Assembly: GCA_000230955.3 (NCBI GenBank)
Contig: CP007060.1
Coordinates: forward strand, 1,984,001-2,048,000
Direction of reading: 5' to 3'
Length of the DNA stretch: 64,000 bases
Origin: Halobacterium sp. DL1
Lineage (GTDB): Archaea > Halobacteriota > Halobacteria > Halobacteriales > Halobacteriaceae
The translations under genes and the position numbers were made by a program. Of this stretch, positions 7,680 to 15,249 are shown piece by piece. The notes beneath the pieces are model-generated. The model was not told where the DNA came from and ran no database searches. It was given only the letters and a program-made list of their open reading frames with translations. The stretch's first letter is position 1, and every line of letters begins with the position of its first letter.

Positions 7680-10361
7680 CTAGTCGTCTCCGACCTGCTC
7701 GCGCACGCGCTCGTGGAACTCCCGGAGCACGGCGTCCTCGTCGTCCGCGAGCACGACGTCGCTGGCCGACAGCGTGGCGAGACCGAAGGAGAGCGGCGAC
7801 GGCGATTTGAGCGACGTCTTCCGAACCGCCACCTCGCCGTCCTGCACGCGGGCCAGCACCTCCGTGACGCCCGCGAGGTCGAGTTTGTCCTCGACGAGTT
7901 CCCGGTGCGTCTCCTCGATGACCGCGAACTCCTCGAGGCCCTCGGCGAAGCCGAGCAGCATCTCGCTGGCGACCTGCTGCTTGCTCGCGGACTTCTCGTG
8001 GCCCTTGTACCGCTTGAGGATGAGCAGCGCGCGGGTAGCGTTGATGCGGAAGTACCGCTTCAGGAGGTCCGTCTCCCGGAGCGCGCGCCGCAGGTTCTCG
8101 CGGGCGTCCGCGGGGTCGGTCTTCTCGAGGAGGCCCGCGACATCGACTTTCCTGTTGAGCGGCATCGACAGCGTGAACCCGTTGTCCGCCACGGAGACGG
8201 CGACGTTCGCGTTCGCCTCGTTCGCGCAGCGGTAGGCGAGCAGCCGCGAGAGCCCGTCGTTGAACCGCCGCCCGTACGGCGTCCGGACGTGATAGCGCCG
8301 CCGGTACTCGTCGCGGTCCTTCACCTCCTCGACGGCGATGCGCTCGGGCGTGCTCACGCTCTCCGTGCCCGCGTACGCCACCTGGTCGTCGTACATCCGC
8401 GAGAGCGCCCGCACCGCGTTGCCGTCGATGGGGAACTCCCGGAGCCACCGCCGGACCGCAGCGGGACCCCCCGCCTCCATCTTCGCGAGGAGGTCGCCCT
8501 GGAAGCGCGCTATCTCGCGGCCGAGGTCGTAGGAGAGCGGGAGGCGCTCGGAGAACCACGACGGGACGGTGGCGCGCTCGCTCGTCCGGTCGACGTACAC
8601 CTTCGACCCGCGGCGGTAGCGGTACGCGAACCGGTCCCCGCCGAGGACGAACACGTCGCCCGCTTCGAGCGTGTCGAGGTAGCCCTCGTCGAGCTGGCCA
8701 ACCCACTCGTCGTCGCCGCGGACGTAGACGTTCACCGTGAACGAGTCCGGGATGGTGCCGATGTTCTGCAGGAGGATGGGGCGCGCGAGTCGCCCGCGCT
8801 TCCCGACCAGGCGCTCACCCACGTCGAAATCGGGGTAGTGGTGTTCCCCGTCGGGGGCGTCGTTCTCGTCGCGCCACACCTTCGCGTACACCCGCCTGTC
8901 CTCGAGGCCGTCGTAGTCGGCGGTGAGGTAGCGCAGCAGCGTCTCGTAGTCGTCGTCGCCGTAGTCGCGGTAGGGGTACGCCGACCGGAGAATCTCCTTC
9001 ACCTCGCTGTCCGGCAGCGGCCCCTCGATTGCCATCCCGTAGACCTGCTGGGCGGCGACGTCCTGGGCGCGCTCCGGGATGTGGACGCGGTCGACGAATC
9101 CGCGCTCGGCCTGCCGGAGCATCACCGCACACTCCACGAGTTCGTCGCGGTCGAGTGCGATGACCCGGCCCGTCACCGTCCGTCCGGGGCGGTGGCCCGC
9201 GCGCCCGACGCGCTGGAGCAGGCTGGCGACGGACTTCGGGGAGCCGACCTGCACCACGAGGTCGACGTGGGGCATGTCGATGCCGAGTTCGAGGCTCGTC
9301 GACGTGGTCGTCACGTCCAGGCTCCCCTCCTTCAGCCGTCCTTCGACGTCCTTCCGGCGCTCCTTCGAGAGGCTCCCGTGGTGGCACGCCGACCGGTCGG
9401 CTTCGACGATGCCGCGCTCGCGGAGGTTCTCCAGCACGCGCTCGGCGCCCGACCGCGTGTTCGTGAAGACGAGCGTGCTCTCCGCGCCGCCGACGAGGTC
9501 GCCGAGTTCGTCGTAGAACGCGTCGTTGATTGCGCCCGAGGAGGCGTTCACGAGGTCCGGGCGCGGACAGTGGAGTTCGAGGTCGTAGTCGCGGGCGAAC
9601 CGCGCGTCGACGAGTTCGCAGTCCCGCGCCGCCCCCTCGCCGTCGAACCCGACGAGGAACCGGGCGATGTCCGACAACGGTTCGACCGTCGCCGAGCAGC
9701 CGATGCGGGTGAACCCGCCGGCCAGCCGCTGGAGGCGTTCGAGGCTCACCGAGAGGTGGGTGCCGCGCTTGGAGTCTGCGAGGCTGTGAATCTCGTCGAC
9801 GACGACGTACTCGACGCTCTCCAGGCGCTCCCGGAACTTCGGGGAGTTCAGCAGGATGGCGAGGGTCTCCGGCGTCGTGTTCAGGATGTGGGGCGCCGTT
9901 TCCAACATCTGCTGGCGCTCGTAACTCGTCGTGTCGCCGTGGCGTATCGCCTGCCGGACGTCCGTCTCGGCGCCGCGCTCTTCGAGTCTGTCGGCGATTC
10001 CCTCCAGCGGTTCCCCGAGGTTGCGTTCGATGTCGTTGGCGAGGGACTTCAGCGGCGAGACGTAGAGGCAGTAGACGCCGTTGTCGAGGCCCTCGGCCTG
10101 CTCGCGCTCGAACAGTTCGTTCAGAATCGCAGTGAACGACGCGAGCGTCTTCCCGCTCCCAGTCGGCGCGGCGACGAGCGCGTTCGCCCCGCGCTGAACG
10201 AGCGGAATCGCCTCGCGCTGTGGCGGCGTGAGACAGCCACCCTCCTGGGTCGGCGGGCCGAACCGGTCGACCCACCACTCCCGGACCGCTGGGTCGAGGG
10301 CGTCCAGTATCTCGCGGTCGGTCGCGCCCGACCCCGTCAGCGCCTCCGACTCGGTCGCCAT
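7680..10361 (-). CDS. Lhr-type ATP-dependent helicase
   Basis: An 893-residue superfamily 2 helicase. It has a Q-motif-like LTPPQREAIPL, Walker A APTGSGKT (Lys71), DEIH box followed by SLADSKRGTHLSV, a SAT-like motif (GCSATVEP), and a QRVGRAGHR motif VI. The C-terminal third contains the winged-helix and Lhr-core region typical of Large helicase-related proteins. The length fits the archaeal Lhr core without the extra bacterial C-terminal extension. Such enzymes move along single-stranded DNA and unwind branched DNA in repair. It starts at an ATG and stands alone on this strand. Confidence 0.92.
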   Translation of the reverse strand: MATESEALTGSGATDREILDALDPAVREWWVDRFGPPTQEGGCLTPPQREAIPLVQRGANALVAAPTGSGKTLASFTAILNELFEREQAEGLDNGVYCLYVSPLKSLANDIERNLGEPLEGIADRLEERGAETDVRQAIRHGDTTSYERQQMLETAPHILNTTPETLAILLNSPKFRERLESVEYVVVDEIHSLADSKRGTHLSVSLERLQRLAGGFTRIGCSATVEPLSDIARFLVGFDGEGAARDCELVDARFARDYDLELHCPRPDLVNASSGAINDAFYDELGDLVGGAESTLVFTNTRSGAERVLENLRERGIVEADRSACHHGSLSKERRKDVEGRLKEGSLDVTTTSTSLELGIDMPHVDLVVQVGSPKSVASLLQRVGRAGHRPGRTVTGRVIALDRDELVECAVMLRQAERGFVDRVHIPERAQDVAAQQVYGMAIEGPLPDSEVKEILRSAYPYRDYGDDDYETLLRYLTADYDGLEDRRVYAKVWRDENDAPDGEHHYPDFDVGERLVGKRGRLARPILLQNIGTIPDSFTVNVYVRGDDEWVGQLDEGYLDTLEAGDVFVLGGDRFAYRYRRGSKVYVDRTSERATVPSWFSERLPLSYDLGREIARFQGDLLAKMEAGGPAAVRRWLREFPIDGNAVRALSRMYDDQVAYAGTESVSTPERIAVEEVKDRDEYRRRYHVRTPYGRRFNDGLSRLLAYRCANEANANVAVSVADNGFTLSMPLNRKVDVAGLLEKTDPADARENLRRALRETDLLKRYFRINATRALLILKRYKGHEKSASKQQVASEMLLGFAEGLEEFAVIEETHRELVEDKLDLAGVTEVLARVQDGEVAVRKTSLKSPSPLSFGLATLSASDVVLADDEDAVLREFHERVREQVGDD

Positions 10362-10500
10362 TCCCTCGTTCCTTCGAGCCCGGACGCCAAGTGTCTGACG
10401 CCGCCACCGTCGCCGAGTAAGCCGTGATTACTCCGCCGCGTCCCGGATTCTGTCTGCCCAGTCGGGTGCTACGTACTGTGGGCTTACCGGGGCGCGCAAC

Positions 10501-10950
10501 TCAGAATTCTCGCTCCATCTCGACGACCGGGAACGCGACGTTCGCCGGGTCCAGCACTCGGCGGTCGACCGCCTCGTAGCCGTAACGCTCGTAGAATCCG
10601 ACGGCGTTTAGCGACGACGTGAGCGTCGCGCGGTCGTAGCCGGCCTCGCGCAGTTCTTCGTGGAGGCGTTCGAGGAGCGCGCTGCCGACGCCCGTCCGCG
10701 CGTGGTCGGGGTGGACGTAGCAGGCGACCACCTCGCCGTCGTCCCATTCGCCGAACCCGGCGACCTCGCCGTCTCGCTCGCCGACGAGCAGGTCCGCCGT
10801 GTCGTAGCGCTCCGGACCCTCGCCGCGCTTGTTCGCCCAGTCCAGGGCCTGCGCCTCGGTGTACTCGGGGCGAGCGAGGCGGCGGGAGGCGGCGACGTGG
10901 AGGGCGAAGACGGCCATCGCGTCCTCGGGGGTGGCGTCGCGGAGCAGCAT
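10501..10950 (-). CDS. GNAT family N-acetyltransferase
   Basis: A 149-residue acetyltransferase. The N-terminal MLLRDATPEDAMAVFALHV is a typical GNAT start. The acetyl-CoA site is VACYVHPDHARTGVGSALLE (the R-T-G-V-G-S loop), followed by AVGFYERYGYEAVDRR near the end. The substrate cannot be inferred. I chose the ATG at 10950 because the longer frame would run into the upstream regulator gene. It lies 52 bases behind the Bat-like regulator on the same strand, so co-transcription is plausible. Confidence 0.85.
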   Translation of the reverse strand: MLLRDATPEDAMAVFALHVAASRRLARPEYTEAQALDWANKRGEGPERYDTADLLVGERDGEVAGFGEWDDGEVVACYVHPDHARTGVGSALLERLHEELREAGYDRATLTSSLNAVGFYERYGYEAVDRRVLDPANVAFPVVEMEREF

Positions 10951-11002
10951 ACGCCGAGTATCCACGGCCACCGCCTCCTCGGTTTCGGTCGTACAGACGC
11001 GC

Positions 11003-11653
11003 TCAGAACCGCTCCCCCAGGACGTCACCGACGAGCCTCGACTCCGCACGGCGCAGTAGGTCCGAGGCCGTCGAGACGGCGCAGTCGAGGGCGGCCGCGA
11101 CGTCCTCGATGCCGCCGTTTCGGGGCACTTCGTAGAAGCCGGCGTCCCACGCGGCGGCGAGCGCCTCCCGCTGGCGGTCAGTGAGGCCGTCGTCTACGGT
11201 GCCTGTGTAGTCGCCGACACGACGCACGGTGGGCACCGTGCCATCCGGCATGCCGTCGATTGCCGCCTGCAGGTCGTCGGGGTGGCCGACCACGGTGAAC
11301 CGCGCGGTACGGTCCGACCGAAACTCGATAGGGGGCACCACGACGAGCGTCCGCTGGTCGAACGCCTCGAAGACAGGGACCTCGGCGTCCCGGTTCTCCA
11401 CACGCGTGTAGACGTAGAACGCGTCGTCGCCCTCCGCAGTCACGTCGTGCTCGCGGACGCCCGGGCGTTCGGCTAGCACCGACTCGTAGGCCGCACGGTC
11501 GCCCTCGACGTAGAACAGCAGCGTGCGCGTGTCGCCGTCCCGCTTCCCCTCCAGCAGCACTTCGCGCTCCACGACCGGCGACTCGCAGACGAACGCGTGC
11601 ATCGGGTGGATTGTCTCCTCGTCGTACTCGATTTCGAGTTCGAGGGACTTCAC
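11003..11653 (-). CDS. Bat-like HTH-10 transcriptional regulator
   Basis: A 216-residue regulator with an N-terminal sensor-like domain of about 150 residues (haloarchaeal Bat type) and a C-terminal HTH_10 domain. The latter is seen as LTDRQREALAAAWDAGFYEV, then IEDVAAALDCAVSTASDLLRRAESRLV. The family is named after the bacterio-opsin activator, but most members control other genes. The start is GTG at 11653, directly behind a TATA box, so it is probably leaderless. It precedes the GNAT gene on the same strand. Confidence 0.87.
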   Translation of the reverse strand: MKSLELEIEYDEETIHPMHAFVCESPVVEREVLLEGKRDGDTRTLLFYVEGDRAAYESVLAERPGVREHDVTAEGDDAFYVYTRVENRDAEVPVFEAFDQRTLVVVPPIEFRSDRTARFTVVGHPDDLQAAIDGMPDGTVPTVRRVGDYTGTVDDGLTDRQREALAAAWDAGFYEVPRNGGIEDVAAALDCAVSTASDLLRRAESRLVGDVLGERF

Positions 11654-11675
11654 AGACTACCGTCCACAGCCTGTC

Positions 11676-11686
11676 ACTTAAATTGG
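11676..11686 (-). promoter_or_regulatory. TATA box for the Bat-like regulator
   Basis: The minus strand reads CAATTTAAGT, centred about 28 bases before the GTG start at 11653. This is the spacing expected for a leaderless transcript. Confidence 0.55.
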
Positions 11687-11792
11687 CGATACGTTTCGTG
11701 AGAAGACTGGTTGTCCGGGGCGTCCCTCACTCTCACGTGAACCACACAGATCGGACAGGAGAAGTGGTCACTGACGCACGGAGGACCGCGAC

Positions 11793-12614
11793 GTGAACGA
11801 CGGCTGCTTCGTCTCGTGGCCGCTACGAGCGACCGCACTCGACGACATCCGAGAGACGGTGATCGCCGAACTCGACGGTGCTGAGGGGAGCGGCATCGCC
11901 GAACTACTGCCGGTCGACGGCGTCGAAACCGTCTCGCTGTTCGTCCACAACCCGGACGACGGGCGACCCACGCTCGTCTGGTACGTCGAGCACGACAGAG
12001 ACTACGAGTGGAGCGACCCCGCAGCGGTCGTCCGCGAGCACTCCCCGCTGTTCCCCGCGCTCGCCGAGTTCCTCACGGATGGCGAACCGAACGTCGTAGC
12101 GGCTGCCAGCCCCGACACCACGTTGCTCGTCCACGCCAATCTGCCCGGCCGGCCGAGGGCGTACGCCGACCGGAGTGAGGGTCTTCCAATCGTGCTCTCG
12201 GCGAATGACTCTGGAGGGGAGGTGCCCGACGTCGTGCCGCTGCGACTCGCGGTACGTTCCGGCCTCGGGTCGCTGGTCGCTCGCGCGTTCGCCGGTCTGT
12301 TCGAACGCACGCCAGCGTGGCTGGAGGCGAAGTTCGAGGCCGCCTCCCTGGACGTCATGGAGGCGGAGGGAATGTACACGGAGACGCTGCTGCTGGAGCG
12401 AACGGACGCTGGCTACGACATCTGGTGGTACATGGAGTCCGGCGACATGGAGCAGGTCGGCGAAGCGTACTACGAAACAGACAACCGTGTCGCGCGCGTC
12501 TCCGAGCACGTCCTCGGCTGGGTGCTCGAACGTCCCGAGCGAGTGCTCGCTCACCCAGTCGAAGCGAGCGAGTTCGAGTTGCTCGCCCACGCCGTCGACC
12601 CCGACCGAGAGTAG
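11793..12614 (+). CDS. Two-domain DUF6176-like protein
   Basis: A 273-residue acidic soluble protein that looks like a duplication. The N-terminal half has PLRATALDDIRETVIAEL and then ETVSLFVHNPDD..TLVWYVEHD. The C-terminal half has PLRLAVRSGLGSLVARAF and then YTETLLLERTDAGYDIWWYM. The C-terminal half is closest to haloarchaeal DUF6176 proteins, which are ferredoxin-like and of unknown function. The start is GTG at 11793. No signal peptide or cysteine motif is present. The assignment rests on motif memory. Confidence 0.7.
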   Translation: MNDGCFVSWPLRATALDDIRETVIAELDGAEGSGIAELLPVDGVETVSLFVHNPDDGRPTLVWYVEHDRDYEWSDPAAVVREHSPLFPALAEFLTDGEPNVVAAASPDTTLLVHANLPGRPRAYADRSEGLPIVLSANDSGGEVPDVVPLRLAVRSGLGSLVARAFAGLFERTPAWLEAKFEAASLDVMEAEGMYTETLLLERTDAGYDIWWYMESGDMEQVGEAYYETDNRVARVSEHVLGWVLERPERVLAHPVEASEFELLAHAVDPDRE

Positions 12615-12656
12615 CGTGCCGAAACCGTTACCCGGCGCGCAGTCCGGGTTTCGGGT

Positions 12657-13400
12657 ATGCGACTGACGTTCCTCGGCACCGGGAGCGCGATGCCGACCGG
12701 CGAGCGCATGCAGACTGGATTACTGGTCGAAGACGACGACCGGCGCCTGCTCGTCGACTGCGGCAGCGGCGTCCTCCACACGCTCGCCCGCACCAACGTC
12801 GGCTACGAGGGCGTCGACACAGTCCTGCTGACCCACCACCACCTCGACCACGTCAGCGACCTGCTCGTCCTGCTGAAGGCGCGCTGGCTCGCCGGCGAGG
12901 AGTCCCTGACGGTGGTCGGGCCGCCCGGGACCGAGGCCCTCGTGACCGACATGCTCGAGGTCCACGACTACCTCCAGGACCGTGTCGACCTGACGCTGCG
13001 CGACGTCGAACCGCCGAACTTCGAGGTTGCGGGCTTCGACGTCGAGGCCATCGAGACGGTCCACTCGATGAGCGGCTACGCCTACAAGTTCGACGACGAA
13101 CTCGTGTTCAGCGGCGACACCGAGGCCCTCGACGGGATGGCGGCGTTCACCGAGGGCGCGTCGGTGCTCGTCCACGACTGCTCGTTCCCCGACGAGGTGG
13201 ACGTCGACAACCACCCGACCCCGACCCAACTGGGCGAGTCGTTGGCCGACGCAGACGTCGAGGAACTCTACCTCACGCACCTCTACCCGCACACGGACGG
13301 CAAGCACGACGAGATGCGGGCGTCCATCGCCGAACAGTTCGACGGCGAGGTAGCGTTCGCGCGGGACGGCCTCGAAATAGAGACGGACGGTCCCCGCTAG
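12657..13400 (+). CDS. MBL-fold metallo-hydrolase, RNase Z-like
   Basis: A 247-residue metallo-beta-lactamase-fold hydrolase. The start MRLTFLGTGSAMPTG and the metal motif THHHLDH (residues about 59-65) are typical of RNase Z and arylsulfatase-like members. Further ligands are the Asp in FSGDTE and the His in YLTHLYPH. The flexible arm of true tRNase Z is not obvious, so a small-molecule phosphodiester or ester substrate is as likely as tRNA. It starts at ATG, 42 bases after the preceding gene. Confidence 0.85.
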   Translation: MRLTFLGTGSAMPTGERMQTGLLVEDDDRRLLVDCGSGVLHTLARTNVGYEGVDTVLLTHHHLDHVSDLLVLLKARWLAGEESLTVVGPPGTEALVTDMLEVHDYLQDRVDLTLRDVEPPNFEVAGFDVEAIETVHSMSGYAYKFDDELVFSGDTEALDGMAAFTEGASVLVHDCSFPDEVDVDNHPTPTQLGESLADADVEELYLTHLYPHTDGKHDEMRASIAEQFDGEVAFARDGLEIETDGPR

Positions 13401-13521
13401 CACTGGTCCTGCGTCGGGACAGTTCTTAGTTATCCGACGAACGTGAGGTAGAATTTCGGGCGCGGTTCCCTGTAGCATGGGTGTGCTACTTACCGCTCGG
13501 CCACCTACAGACGGAGTACAG

Positions 13522-13716
13522 ATGACGGGTTTCAACACCAGATCCGCGAACAAGATCAGCATCGTCTCCACAGTGATCGACGCGGCGATGGCGTTCGCCC
13601 GTGGCCGCAAGAAAGAGAGCCTGTTGCTCCTCGGTGCCGCCGCACTCTCCTCACGGATTCCCGGCCTCGGCACGGCAGTCTCGATACTCTCCCGAATCGT
13701 CCGGCGACTCCGATAG
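13522..13716 (+). CDS. Small basic haloarchaeal protein
   Basis: A 64-residue protein, unusually basic for this genome: it has RGRKK in the middle and RIVRRLR at the C-terminus. A hydrophobic amphipathic stretch (ESLLLLGAAALSSRIPGLGTAVSIL) could lie on or in the membrane. An upstream in-frame ATG at 13477 would add 15 residues, but the shorter start looks more natural. No known motif is seen and the function is unknown. Confidence 0.55.
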   Translation: MTGFNTRSANKISIVSTVIDAAMAFARGRKKESLLLLGAAALSSRIPGLGTAVSILSRIVRRLR

Positions 13717-13771
13717 TCGACCTGGTTCCTCCCAGACTGACTACAACTGGTAGCGGCGTCTGGCCGTCGAG

Positions 13772-14842
13772 TCAGTCCAGGCGGTAGCGCAGCACGGCCG
13801 CGATGCCGCCGAGGTTCCGCAGCTGTTCGCCGGGCGCGAACTCGTGGCTGAACACGGTGACGTCGCCGCCCTGCTGCTCGACGTTCGTCACGAGGTCGTT
13901 GACGTCGACGTCCCAGTCACCCTCGTCCGCGCGCTCCATCCGCAGACGCTCGTCCAGAATGAGCAGCGACTCGACCGCCCCGAACTCCACCGCCTCGGCC
14001 ACCGAGTCGACGCCGTAGGCTGCCTTCCCCTCGGTCGCTATCTGCGTGGTGAGTTCGTCGATGAGTTCTGACTCCTCGGCGATGCGGGTCTGCTCCTGGA
14101 CTTCCTCGACGGCGCCGCGCTTGAGGACCTCGTGGACGCCGCGGCCGCCCACCGCGCTCGTGTCTACCATCGTGATCTTGTCCTGCAGGTCGGGGTACTC
14201 CTCGGTGACGTAGTCGAGGGCATCCTGCTTCGTGAATCCGGGGCCGGCGAGGATGATGGCGTCGGCCTGCATGCGCGCCAGCGCGTCGGCGAGCGTCGCG
14301 AACAGTTCGTCGCGGCCGCGGTCGTTCTGCTCGCCCTTCCCTGTCGTCGCCGTGAACGACCCCTGCTCGTCGACGCCGTACTGCTGGACGACGTGGATGT
14401 GAGCCTCTCCCTCCTCGACCGTCGCGATGGCGACGTCGGGCTGGTCGGTCGCCTCGACGGCCTCGTTCAGCCGTTCGAGCTGGTCTGGCTGCCAGTGCTT
14501 CTCGACCTCGATCTCCTCGCGCTCCTCGACGTTCAGCGTGTGGTGCATGCCGAGCTGATCTTCCCGCGAGCAGTGCTCGATGGTGCCAGCGACTCGCAGG
14601 CGGTTCGAGAACTTGTGGAACTCCACGTCCTCGACCTCGATGGTGACGAACATGTGCTCGCGCTCCCCGCCCGTGTCCCGCATCTGGTCGTCCTTGCGCT
14701 GGATGCGGCGGTGGGTGTCGCCCGCCACGAGGTCCCCGGGTTCGAGGACGTACGCGAGGTGCCAGAGGTCGTCGAGGCTCTCGGGGACGAGCGTGATGCG
14801 CTCGCCGCCGCCCTCGACCCGCCGGCGCTCCTTCAGTTGCAT
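13772..14842 (-). CDS. pelA: Pelota, mRNA surveillance / ribosome rescue factor
   Basis: A 356-residue archaeal pelota (aPelota, Dom34 homologue). It has an Sm-like N-terminal domain ([20 protein letters not shown]), a central eRF1-like domain, and a C-terminal L30e-like domain ([40 protein letters not shown]). It lacks the GGQ peptide-release motif, as pelota should. With aEF1-alpha and ABCE1 it splits stalled ribosomes. I chose the ATG at 14842. It lies on the same strand downstream of rqcH, separated by about 400 bases holding a pair of structured repeats. Confidence 0.95.
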   Translation of the reverse strand: MQLKERRRVEGGGERITLVPESLDDLWHLAYVLEPGDLVAGDTHRRIQRKDDQMRDTGGEREHMFVTIEVEDVEFHKFSNRLRVAGTIEHCSREDQLGMHHTLNVEEREEIEVEKHWQPDQLERLNEAVEATDQPDVAIATVEEGEAHIHVVQQYGVDEQGSFTATTGKGEQNDRGRDELFATLADALARMQADAIILAGPGFTKQDALDYVTEEYPDLQDKITMVDTSAVGGRGVHEVLKRGAVEEVQEQTRIAEESELIDELTTQIATEGKAAYGVDSVAEAVEFGAVESLLILDERLRMERADEGDWDVDVNDLVTNVEQQGGDVTVFSHEFAPGEQLRNLGGIAAVLRYRLD

Positions 14843-14941
14843 ACGTAGGGGGAGTGGGGCGACCGTCAAGTGTCCTGCTACTCTCAGTTCAGCGGTTCGT
14901 ATCTTGGTAACTGCTTGCTTGCGACAGCGTCTAGAACACCC

Positions 14942-15052
14942 AGAAAGCCCCGGGTGGCTGCACTCCCGCGGCTCGCTGCGCGCTTCACTCGCTTCGCTCG
15001 TTCCAGTGCGTGCGTCACCGGGGTTCGCGCAGCCACCCGCCCCTTTCAGTCC
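14942..15052 (-). repeat. GGACTGAAAGGGGC structured element, left copy of an inverted pair
   Basis: Read on the minus strand it starts with GGACTGAAAGGGGC (15052-15039). A perfect 10-bp helix strand GGGTGGCTGC follows (15038-15029), then a loop of about 67 nt beginning GCGAACCCCGGTGACGCACG. The helix closes with GCAGCCACCC (14961-14952), and the copy ends in GGGGCTTTCT (14951-14942). GAAAG and CTTTC at the two ends can also pair. It lies in the 407-base gap between rqcH and pelA. Apart from this and the facing copy I see nothing else in that gap. Confidence 0.75.
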
Positions 15053-15085
15053 TCCCGTTGCCGGTTGGTCAGCCGGTTCTGGGTG

Positions 15086-15197
15086 GGACTGAAAGGGGCG
15101 GCACTGTCGACGAACCCGGACGACGGGAGCACCGAGGGAGCGTCGCGACCGAGGCGCGCGACGAGTCCCGGGAGTCGACAGTGCCGGGGCTTTCTGG
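15086..15197 (+). repeat. GGACTGAAAGGGGC structured element, right copy of an inverted pair
   Basis: The plus strand carries GGACTGAAAGGGGC (15086-15099). Then comes helix strand GGCACTGTCGAC (15100-15111), perfectly complementary to GTCGACAGTGCC (15174-15185), then GGGGCTTTCTGG. The enclosed core of about 62 nt includes GGACGACGGGAGCAC and AGGGAGCG, shared with the copy at 39230. The helix sequence differs completely from the left copy while pairing is kept. Between the two copies is a 33-nt spacer. Confidence 0.78.
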
Positions 15198-15249
15198 TGG
15201 TACTCGTTGGCTGAGCAAGAAGCAACGCAACCCGCAAAACGACCGAGTC

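Noticed and set aside
7713..10427. A 904-codon open frame on the plus strand opposite the Lhr helicase gene
   Set aside because: It mirrors the codon bias of the real gene, as often happens in high-GC DNA. Its product has no motifs and is rich in Arg and Val, unlike halophile proteins.
14942..15197. The repeated structured elements as a CRISPR array
   Set aside because: There are only two copies side by side, in opposite orientation and with internal variable helices. There are no regularly spaced repeats and no cas genes.
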